Shown: one piece after another, positions 1-3,819 of the stretch
How the letters are laid out: every line of letters begins with the position of its first letter
Numbering within the stretch: position 1 is the stretch's first letter
Position numbers and translations under genes: made by a program
Assembly: GCA_026692825.1 (NCBI GenBank)
Contig: JAPLOC010000526.1
Coordinates: 1-5,501 of the forward strand
DNA length: 5,501 nucleotides
From: Planctomycetota bacterium
Lineage (GTDB): Bacteria; Planctomycetota; Planctomycetia; Planctomycetales; Planctomycetaceae
Reading direction: 5' to 3'
The notes under the pieces: generated by a model
Told to the model about the DNA's origin: nothing
Seen by the model: only the letters and a program-made list of their open reading frames with translations
Databases searched by the model: none

Positions 1-2
1 CC

Positions 3-917
3 GATACCGAATCAACGCGATACGCTCTCGGTTACGTGCGCTGCATTCCTGGGACTCCCGCAGAGATCGACGAAGCGACCGGGAAAACCACGGTCAAGGG
101 AACGGCGTGGCTGGCCTCAACCGATACGCACTGTCTGGCGGTTGTGGAAACGGACGGCTTCGCGGAGTGCGCTGAATTCATTCCGCTGGATGCGCTTCCG
201 AAAAAGTCCACCAAAGGGAAGCCGCCGGAATGTTCACTCAATGGCGAGTGGCGCAATTCCGATAACCGAATTGCTCCGCGCGTGGACGAATTCGGCGAGC
301 GCGATGGCACGAATGGCGCGGGAAGGTTCCCGCGTGTTGCTGACGTCATTCCGGAAATCGGCGAACATATTCGCGGTGAAGTCTACGCCAATCCGAGGGA
401 CGAAAACACCGCGTGGCAACTCGTTCACTTCGATCCCGAGGTATTCGCTCGCATGGTGGCGGCTTGCCACTTGCGCACGGATGACGATCGCGGGATCGTT
501 CTGGCAATCGCAATCCCGAAACCGGCTGAAGACCTGAACTACCGCGCGTTTGAAGCCGCTTCCGACGCTCCGATTGTGGCAATCGGAATTCAAGGCTTCG
601 GTGTGACAATGCCGCTTTCCCTGGATGGCGCACGCTCAACGGAATGCGAGCGCTACGAAGGATTCCGGAAGCGGTTCAGCGCCGACTTCTACCGCGCCGA
701 ACAGCAGACCGAACGGTTCAGGAAGGAAGCCGCCGAGCGAATCAAGGCGAAGGAACTGGCGAAGAGCCTGGAAGGGAAAGAGGGAACCGCGCCGGCCGCG
801 AAACCGACCGCGCCGACTCCCGCGCCGGCCGCGCGACGCTCGCCAACCGATTCCCGCCGTCCGGTTCCCGCGCCGGTTGCCGCTCCCGCGCCAATGGAAG
901 AGGAAGCACCGTTCTAA
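3..917 (+). CDS. Sliding-clamp (DnaN)-like protein with C-terminal extension, 5' end outside window
   Basis: The frame is open from the left edge, so the true start lies upstream; the GTG at 36 is internal to the homologous region. The first residues read STRYALGYV, then WLASTDTHCLAVV (about 108-146), FIPLDALP, RFPRVADVIP (324-353) and GFGVTMPLSL (594-623). These match, in order, landmarks of bacterial beta clamps: the domain 2 strand 'VRYYLNGVL', the signature 'ATDGHRLAVV', the 'FPDYRRVLP' segment and the terminal 'YVVMPMRL'. Only about 90 residues separate the last two, against about 115 in E. coli DnaN, so the third domain looks shortened. A clamp normally ends at the MPMRL-like strand. 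Here about 97 residues follow: a charged, probably helical stretch (about 645-785), an Ala/Pro/Arg linker (about 786-890) and the tip PMEEEAPF, like the DDDIPF tip of SSB. Inferred role: processivity factor at the phage replication fork. The clamp call is by motif order only. Confidence 0.6.
   Translation, partial: DTESTRYALGYVRCIPGTPAEIDEATGKTTVKGTAWLASTDTHCLAVVETDGFAECAEFIPLDALPKKSTKGKPPECSLNGEWRNSDNRIAPRVDEFGERDGTNGAGRFPRVADVIPEIGEHIRGEVYANPRDENTAWQLVHFDPEVFARMVAACHLRTDDDRGIVLAIAIPKPAEDLNYRAFEAASDAPIVAIGIQGFGVTMPLSLDGARSTECERYEGFRKRFSADFYRAEQQTERFRKEAAERIKAKELAKSLEGKEGTAPAAKPTAPTPAPAARRSPTDSRRPVPAPVAAPAPMEEEAPF
787..833 (+). repeat. Direct repeat in the Ala/Pro linker of the clamp-like gene
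   Basis: The 14-mer CCGCGCCGGCCGCG occurs exactly twice, at 787-800 and 820-833, and related CCCGCGCC units follow at about 867 and 888. The repeat encodes the Ala/Pro-rich linker before the acidic tip. Such repeats let a disordered linker change length by slippage or recombination. Confidence 0.7.
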
Positions 918-949
918 CGCTCCCGGAATTCCATCCCGTCAAATCTATT

Positions 950-978
950 GCCGACTGGCGCGAAGTGCGCCAGCCGGC
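950..978 (+). repeat. GC-rich hairpin A in spacer after the clamp-like gene
   Basis: CTGGCGC (955-961) pairs perfectly with GCGCCAG (967-973) around a five-base loop. The stem continues past one mismatch with GCCG (950-953) against CGGC (975-978). It begins 33 bases after the clamp-like stop codon. No T-tract follows, so an ordinary intrinsic terminator is unlikely. Its core recurs almost unchanged at 2600-2621. Confidence 0.75.
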
Positions 979-992
979 TTGCTGGCGTGCAA

Positions 993-1011
993 GGCTGGCA
1001 TTGTGCCAGCC
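993..1011 (+). repeat. Hairpin B in the same spacer
   Basis: GGCTGGCA (993-1000) pairs perfectly with TGCCAGCC (1004-1011) around a three-base TTG loop. It sits 14 bases after hairpin A and 36 bases before the next start codon. The half-site GTGCCAGCC (1003-1011) recurs at 1033-1041, just before the start codon. Confidence 0.7.
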
Positions 1012-1047
1012 GATCGATTCCCGTTCATTTCAGTGCCAGCCGCCACC

Positions 1048-1176
1048 ATGAAGACATTCGCCTACGCATATTGTGGTCAAGTTGTCCGGACCGTTTCAGC
1101 ACGCTCGGAGCGCACAGCGCGCCGATTGTTGGGATTCAATCCGTATGGCTTGTATTCGCTGGTGATTGTGGATTGA
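1048..1176 (+). CDS. Small hypothetical phage protein, 42 aa
   Basis: A short basic protein starting MKTFAYAYCGQVVRTV, with an Arg/Ser-rich middle (SARSERTARRLLGF) and ending YGLYSLVIVD. I do not recognise a named family. The pattern of a strand, a basic helix and 'GFNPYGLYSLVIV' fits a compact alpha/beta fold of the kind common among small phage proteins. The ATG at 1048 follows the clamp-like gene by 130 bases filled with two hairpins. There is no Shine-Dalgarno site; the bases before the ATG are C-rich. It could instead be non-coding, but the start codon position after the spacer and the sensible protein composition favour a gene. Confidence 0.55.
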   Translation: MKTFAYAYCGQVVRTVSARSERTARRLLGFNPYGLYSLVIVD

Positions 1177-1178
1177 TT

Positions 1179-1197
1179 CTCGCCAGCTCCCTCCCGC
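1179..1197 (+). repeat. C/T-rich spacer element, copy 1
   Basis: This is an exact copy of CTCGCCAGCTCCCTCCCGC, three bases after the stop of the 42-aa gene and about 40 bases before the next start. A partial second copy, CACCAGCTCGCCA, lies at about 1208-1220. The same 19-mer occurs exactly at 3059-3077. Confidence 0.8.
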
Positions 1198-1223
1198 TTT
1201 ACCACTTCACCAGCTCGCCACGC

Positions 1224-1229
1224 AAAGGA
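1224..1229 (+). promoter_or_regulatory. Ribosome binding site for the 94-aa gene
   Basis: AAAGGA lies eight bases before the ATG at 1238 and fixes that start. The surrounding leader (GCAAAGGAT, then CCAATG) is nearly the same as the leader at 2079-2097. Confidence 0.6.
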
Positions 1230-1237
1230 TTCCGCCA

Positions 1238-1522
1238 ATGATTCGCGTTCAAGTCTCCAAACCGCCTGAATTGCTTCTCTCTTGCGTGTTCTGGTCCGGA
1301 TCCGGGAATTTTTGGCGGTTGACTTTCCCAGTTTCCGAAATGGGAAACGCTCTCGCCATTTGCGGCTGGACGTTGGCGAACAATTTTGACCGCTCATTTT
1401 CTGAAGTGCGCGCGGAACTCAACCGCCTGGAATCGCTCCCGTTCCTGGAAATCCCGAACGATCCGCGCGCGTGGTTTGCGAAGTTCGGAATCCGGATTGT
1501 TGACGCTACTGGCGACGCCTGA
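1238..1522 (+). CDS. Hypothetical protein, 94 aa
   Basis: I do not recognise a family. The protein starts MIRVQVSKPPELLLSCVFW, has an aromatic/hydrophobic first half (VFWSGSGNFWRLTFPVSEMGN) and an amphipathic helix-like stretch (FSEVRAELNRLESLPF), and ends FGIRIVDATGDA. There is no signal peptide or clear membrane segment. The start at 1238 is chosen for its AAAGGA site and the C/T-rich leader shared with neighbouring genes; the frame is open upstream, but the only other start there is a less likely GTG at 1166 inside the preceding gene. It lies in a run of small same-strand genes after the clamp-like gene, so an accessory early role is likely but unproven. Confidence 0.65.
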   Translation: MIRVQVSKPPELLLSCVFWSGSGNFWRLTFPVSEMGNALAICGWTLANNFDRSFSEVRAELNRLESLPFLEIPNDPRAWFAKFGIRIVDATGDA

Positions 1523-1523
1523 A

Positions 1524-1568
1524 CAGCTCCCGCTCTCTCTCCCGCTTCCCTGTCTCCCTCCCTCCCTC
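1524..1568 (+). repeat. C/T-rich spacer element, degenerate copy with five CCC runs
   Basis: The spacer before the 130-aa gene begins with CAGCTCCCGC (1524-1533), the 3' half of the common spacer element. It continues as an almost pure pyrimidine tract with CCC runs at 1541-1543, 1548-1550, 1556-1558, 1560-1562 and 1564-1566. The complementary strand therefore carries a canonical G-quadruplex pattern with loops of one to five bases. No Shine-Dalgarno site is visible before the ATG at 1587. Confidence 0.65.
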
Positions 1569-1586
1569 ACACTGAACACCAACGCT

Positions 1587-1979
1587 ATGAAAACCTTCAA
1601 CCATGTCACCACTCAACTTCCCGGGATGCGCAAGCCGGCGCAGTTCACCGCATTCCCGCACACAAACGGCGGAGAATATCTAATCCAGTCTGACCGGAGA
1701 ATCGCGAGATTCAATCTCGCAACCGGCGCAGGAATCATGTCGACGCGCGGGAGTCGGTCTTTCCACCTTGACGCCGATAAAGGCGCGGTTCCCTTCACCG
1801 CTTCCCGGGAATTGCTCGAGGAAGTCAACCGCCTGGAAGCGGTTCGCCTGGAGCGCCAGCGAGAACGGCGCGGTGTGAAGCCGACAGCGACCGCAACCGC
1901 GCCAACCACATCGCCAGCCGATGAACTCGACGCGCACGCGGAATCGGACGCCGCGCTCTTCGCCAAGTATTCCCGCTAA
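1587..1979 (+). CDS. Hypothetical protein, 130 aa
   Basis: I do not recognise a family. Residues 1-70 look like a compact beta-rich domain (FTAFPHTNGGEYLIQSD, RIARFNLATGAG). Residues about 70-95 form a charged helix (ASRELLEEVNRLEAVRLERQ) followed by a basic patch. Residues about 97-112 are a Thr/Ala/Pro linker, and the end (DELDAHAESDAALFAKYSR) is acidic then basic. The start is the first ATG after the C/T-rich spacer, and its first four residues (MKTF) match those of the 42-aa gene. The linker-plus-acidic-tail design recalls the clamp-like protein's C terminus and suggests a protein-binding tail, but this is inference. Confidence 0.65.
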   Translation: MKTFNHVTTQLPGMRKPAQFTAFPHTNGGEYLIQSDRRIARFNLATGAGIMSTRGSRSFHLDADKGAVPFTASRELLEEVNRLEAVRLERQRERRGVKPTATATAPTTSPADELDAHAESDAALFAKYSR

Positions 1980-1998
1980 ACGCGACCGGCTTCCGAAT

Positions 1999-2028
1999 GG
2001 CTGGCGAGACGTTCGAACCTCGCCAGCC
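1999..2028 (+). repeat. Perfect 10-bp hairpin with palindromic loop
   Basis: GGCTGGCGAG (1999-2008) pairs perfectly with CTCGCCAGCC (2019-2028). The ten-base loop contains the palindrome GTTCGAAC (2011-2018). It starts 20 bases after the stop of the 130-aa gene. The 3' arm carries the CTCGCCAGC core of the spacer element, so hairpin and element share a sequence. A second small stem, GGCCG/CGGCC, follows at 2033-2047. No T-tract follows. Confidence 0.8.
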
Positions 2029-2061
2029 TATCGGCCGCCGTTCGGCCAGTTCACTACTGAT

Positions 2062-2085
2062 CTTCCAGCTCCCTCCCGCAAAGGA
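2062..2085 (+). promoter_or_regulatory. C/T-rich spacer element copy 2 fused to a ribosome binding site
   Basis: CTTCCAGCTCCCTCCCGC (2062-2079) runs directly into AAAGGA (2080-2085), nine bases before the ATG at 2095. This is the clearest case of the repeat placed as a start-associated leader. The 15-mer CCAGCTCCCTCCCGC is identical to the copies at 1179-1197 and 3059-3077. Confidence 0.7.
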
Positions 2086-2094
2086 TCCCTCCCA

Positions 2095-2568
2095 ATGTCT
2101 ACCACGTTAAAACCAATTCCCGCGCCATCCACTCGCCAGCCGAAATTCGCTCACACCGCTGGCGACTGGCGCACCAACCAGACCGCCAACGAACCGCCGG
2201 CCTGTATCTGGACTGCCGACAACAAAACGCCGATCGTCAGCGCGATCTTTCCAAAATACTTCCCGTGCGTTTCGCTGGAAGAGCGTACCGCAAATCTGAA
2301 TCTCTGCGCCGCCGCTCCCAAGCTGCTGAAATCCCTCCTCGCGCTTCACGACTGGATGAGAATTCACACCTCGCCAAACGGACCGAATTCAACGCTCGCC
2401 ATTCTGACCGACTCACATAACGCGATCATTGCCGCGACCAAGAAAACGCCGGACCAGTTGAGCGACTGGAATGATACGCCAGACGATACGCCAGCCAGCC
2501 AGCCGGCCGATTTGCCAGCCGCCTGGACTGCGGGAATCGACGTCTGTGATTGTTCTTCCTCCGATTGA
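2095..2568 (+). CDS. Phage accessory protein of the 'HTPGPW ... NARLIAAAPELL' type, 157 aa
   Basis: The protein carries AHTAGDW (about residues 19-25), CIWTADNKTPIVSAIF, then SLEERTANLNLCAAAPKLL (about 60-78), a helix (KSLLALHDWM) and a later helix NAIIAATKK. In this order they match a very common family of small phage proteins with the pattern 'HTPGPW ... V ... ANARLIAAAPELLEAL ... ARAAIAKA'. The function of that family is unknown to me; it is usually found among early accessory genes. Residues about 122-157 are an extra Asp/Pro/Ala-rich tail ending in Cys and Ser. Its DNA at about 2476-2520 is full of GCCAGC repeats that resemble the spacer motif. The start is fixed by AAAGGA at 2080. Confidence 0.7.
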   Translation: MSTTLKPIPAPSTRQPKFAHTAGDWRTNQTANEPPACIWTADNKTPIVSAIFPKYFPCVSLEERTANLNLCAAAPKLLKSLLALHDWMRIHTSPNGPNSTLAILTDSHNAIIAATKKTPDQLSDWNDTPDDTPASQPADLPAAWTAGIDVCDCSSSD

Positions 2569-2593
2569 CTCCCGCGAACTCTTCCAGCTCTTT

Positions 2594-2626
2594 CAGCCGG
2601 CCGACTGGCGCACCGTGCGCCGGCTG
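2594..2626 (+). repeat. GC-rich hairpin C, sister of hairpin A
   Basis: CAGCCGGC (2594-2601) can pair with GCCGGCTG (2619-2626). Alternatively the inner GGCGCA (2607-2612) pairs with TGCGCC (2616-2621) around a three-base loop. Bases 2600-2611 (GCCGACTGGCGC) and 2615-2621 (GTGCGCC) are identical to 950-961 and 965-971 in hairpin A; only the three bases between differ. It lies 25 bases after the stop of the preceding gene. Confidence 0.75.
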
Positions 2627-2642
2627 GCTGGCTTCCTCGTTT

Positions 2643-2670
2643 CCTCCCTCCCTCCCTCGCCAGCTCCCGC
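2643..2670 (+). repeat. C/T-rich spacer element, copy 3
   Basis: A run of CCTCCC units (2643-2657) leads into CTCGCCAGCTCCCGC (2656-2670), one base before the ATG at 2672. There is no purine-rich Shine-Dalgarno site, so initiation here must use another signal, possibly the pyrimidine tract itself. Confidence 0.7.
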
Positions 2671-2671
2671 C

Positions 2672-3010
2672 ATGAACGCGACCGCCATAAACGCAACCGC
2701 CGCCGCGACCGCCGCCGATGAACTGCCTGGAATGACTGGCGCACAGTTTCGCCAGCTCATGCGCGCGCACCGTTGTACGATCCGCGAACTCGCGCGGAGA
2801 GCTGGCGTTCCGATGGAATCGGTCCGGCGCATGCGCGCCGATGGAATCGGCTTCCTGGGATCCCTGGACTACTGGCAGGCGATCACCGGCGCGCAAGAGC
2901 TGGACGCGCGACGCCGCGCACAATTCCGACAGTATCGACGCCTGGAATGGCAAAAGTCGGAAGATCGCGCCGCAAGGGAGGGATTGAAGCCGCTCCTGTT
3001 CACTTGTTGA
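2672..3010 (+). CDS. Helix-turn-helix DNA-binding protein (XRE/Cro-like), 112 aa
   Basis: Residues about 21-73 have the layout of a Cro/CI-type helix-turn-helix: MTGAQFRQLMRAHRCT, then TIRELARRAGV (helix 2), the turn at GVP, and MESVRRMRAD (recognition helix), ending DYWQAITG. The C-terminal 40 residues are rich in Arg and Gln and may be a helix. Residues 1-20 are a low-complexity Asn/Ala/Thr stretch, so the ATG at 2732 is a possible alternative start; 2672 is kept because the usual C/T-rich leader abuts it. A CTGGCG/CGCCAG inverted repeat (2736-2755) lies just inside the gene. It is likely a phage regulator; whether repressor or activator cannot be told. Confidence 0.65.
   Translation: MNATAINATAAATAADELPGMTGAQFRQLMRAHRCTIRELARRAGVPMESVRRMRADGIGFLGSLDYWQAITGAQELDARRRAQFRQYRRLEWQKSEDRAAREGLKPLLFTC
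2736..2755 (+). repeat. CTGGCG/CGCCAG inverted repeat inside the HTH gene
   Basis: CTGGCG (2736-2741) and CGCCAG (2750-2755) form a six-base-pair inverted repeat with an eight-base loop, immediately after the internal ATG at 2732. It has the same core as the spacer hairpins. It could be an operator for self-regulation or a by-product of codon choice in a conserved motif. Confidence 0.4.
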
Positions 3011-3014
3011 AATT

Positions 3015-3077
3015 CTCGCCAGCTCTCCCGCTCGCCAGATCCCTCCCGCGCTCGCCAGCTCGCCAGCTCCCTCCCGC
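3015..3077 (+). repeat. Tandem array of the C/T-rich spacer element between converging genes
   Basis: Three copies and one partial stand head to tail: 3015-3031 (two bases shorter), 3031-3049 (one substitution, AGAT for AGCT), a truncated CTCGCCAGCT at 3051-3060, and an exact copy at 3059-3077. The array starts four bases after the stop of the HTH gene and ends at the stop codon of the opposing gene. All copies face the same way as those in the + strand spacers. Confidence 0.8.
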
Positions 3078-3101
3078 CTATTCCGATTCCGGGAATAGCG
3101 G
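3074..3101. terminator. Possible bidirectional terminator hairpin between converging genes
   Basis: CTATTCC (3078-3084) pairs with GGAATAG (3092-3098) around a seven-base loop. CCG (3074-3076) pairs with CGG (3099-3101) past one bulged base. It covers the stop codon of the - strand 66-aa gene and lies between converging blocks, where a shared terminator is expected. Neither side has a good T-tract, which lowers confidence. Confidence 0.35.
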
Positions 3102-3278
3102 CAATCCCTCTTTCGCGCGCCGCCTTAATTCTTCAATTCTATTTTCAATTCCGTCGACTGTTTCATTCGTTTCAAACTCAAATAATTTAGAGCGCAATTC
3201 ACGCGACAACGGCGCGGAATGTTCTCCCGGTTTCCGGGATCCCTTCGCCCCACCACCGGCCGCCGCCCTACGCGACAT
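3078..3278 (-). CDS. Small coiled-coil-like hypothetical protein, 66 aa
   Basis: The protein begins MSRRAAAGGGAKGSRK (basic, Gly/Ala-rich) and then has a charged helical segment, SRELRSKLFEFETNETVDGIENRIEELRRRAKEG, with heptad-like spacing that suggests a coiled coil. It ends LPLFPESE. The ATG at 3278 is supported by GGAGG nine bases upstream and overlaps the stop codon of the preceding gene by 11 bases, a sign of translational coupling. A longer in-frame start at 3296 lies before that site and is less likely. Being last in the tail block, it may be a small chaperone or structural accessory. The family is not recognised. Confidence 0.7.
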   Translation of the reverse strand: MSRRAAAGGGAKGSRKPGEHSAPLSRELRSKLFEFETNETVDGIENRIEELRRRAKEGLPLFPESE

Positions 3279-3657
3279 CTGAATTCTCCTCCACACTGAT
3301 CCATAGCCGGTACGCCCCCTTTTTCGTGCCCGACGACCAGGTCCACTTGAACGTCGCCCGGTGAAGCTCCGTTCGCCCGTTTGCCAGTCCGGGAGTCACG
3401 ATTGACGAGTCGGCCGCGGTTCCAGACCAGACCAAAACGCCCGCCTCACTCACAGTCACCCCGTTCGCATTCAAGACGTTCTGGTTGTTTCTGGAATTGA
3501 TCACAACGCCCGTTGCGTCATCAATCAAGTTGAGAGTCAACGTCGACAGACTGGAAGCCGGAATTGGGGTAACCCCGTCGTCAGCGGTGAGAGTCGCAGA
3601 ATACCGAAACGACTGCCCCTTTTTTGCCACAAAGGCGGGAGAAACAAATCCGGGCAT
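3268..3657 (-). CDS. Predicted beta-sandwich (Ig/baseplate-like) phage structural protein, 129 aa
   Basis: The sequence alternates short strands: FVAKKGQSFRYSATLTADDG, then PIPASSLSTLTLNLIDDATG, GVLVWSGTAADSS, ATFKWTWSSGTKKGAYRLWISVEE. The pattern 'KKG..F..SATLT.DDG.PI....STLTL.L.D..TG ... G.Y...I.VE' is typical of phage beta-sandwich proteins, such as the N-terminal domain of BppU-type baseplate proteins and other Ig-like tail proteins. No catalytic motif is seen. The ATG at 3657 has only a weak purine-rich site upstream (AGAAAGAA). It lies between the domain-inserted tail protein and the 66-aa gene, fitting a tail/adhesion role. The fold call is by pattern only. Confidence 0.6.
   Translation of the reverse strand: MPGFVSPAFVAKKGQSFRYSATLTADDGVTPIPASSLSTLTLNLIDDATGVVINSRNNQNVLNANGVTVSEAGVLVWSGTAADSSIVTPGLANGRTELHRATFKWTWSSGTKKGAYRLWISVEENSDVA
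3288..3292 (-). promoter_or_regulatory. Strong ribosome binding site for the 66-aa gene
   Basis: GGAGG on the - strand stands nine bases before the ATG at 3278, inside the end of the preceding gene. It decides between the start at 3278 and the longer alternative at 3296. Confidence 0.75.
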
Positions 3658-3667
3658 GGTCGGTTCT

Positions 3668-3698
3668 TTCTGGTTCAGTTCAATCTGATTCTGAATTC
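3668..3698 (-). promoter_or_regulatory. Shared AT-rich leader element, copy 1
   Basis: On the + strand this reads TTCTGGTT (3668-3675), then TTCAATCTGATTCTGAATTC (3679-3698). A very similar pair, TTCTGGTT (4626-4633) and a 22-base near-match at 4647-4668, lies before the next gene upstream. In the direction of transcription it sits 11-41 bases ahead of the 129-aa gene. It may be a promoter or operator of the tail block, but no clear -35/-10 pair can be assigned. Confidence 0.45.
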
Positions 3699-3735
3699 AA
3701 TTCGTGGAATCGAAACTCAAATCCACTCAATGCAC

Positions 3736-3781
3736 CGCGCAGGGCGTGGGCGAGTTCATCACTCCCGCCCACGCCTGCGCG
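3736..3781 (-). terminator. Long GC-rich hairpin after the domain-inserted tail gene
   Basis: CGCGCAGGGCGTGGGCG (3736-3752) pairs with CGCCCACGCCTGCGCG (3766-3781), a 16-base-pair stem with a single bulged G and a 13-base loop. In the - strand direction it begins about 40 bases after the stop at 3820. No T-run follows, so it may be a terminator, an RNA-stability structure or a processing site. Confidence 0.5.
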
Positions 3782-3819
3782 CTCCTCACCACCCGTCGCT
3801 CGAAGTTTCAAACCTGAAT

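Noticed and set aside
36..38. GTG as the start of the clamp-like gene
   Set aside because: The homologous strand STRYALGYV lies upstream of it in the same open frame, so the gene begins before the window.
1039..1050. GCCGCCACCATG, identical to the eukaryotic Kozak consensus before the ATG at 1048
   Set aside because: All neighbouring genes look bacteriophage-like, other starts do not share it, and C-rich leaders make such a match likely by chance.
1613..1966. - strand open frame opposite the 130-aa gene
   Set aside because: It covers the + strand gene almost exactly, has an Ala/Ser/Arg-rich composition and no ribosome binding site; it is a shadow.
2827..2836. Perfect palindrome GCGCATGCGC in the HTH gene
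   Set aside because: It encodes part of the recognition region in Arg/Met/Arg codons; short GC palindromes are common at this composition and no second copy is seen.
2426..2953. Long - strand open frame of 175 codons opposite the HTH gene
   Set aside because: It is antisense to two better-supported + strand genes and the spacer between them. Its protein is Arg/Gly/Ser-rich without family pattern, as expected of a GC-rich shadow frame.
3015..3077. CRISPR-like array
   Set aside because: The units are only about 19 bases, stand directly next to each other without unique spacers, and the same element is dispersed elsewhere singly.
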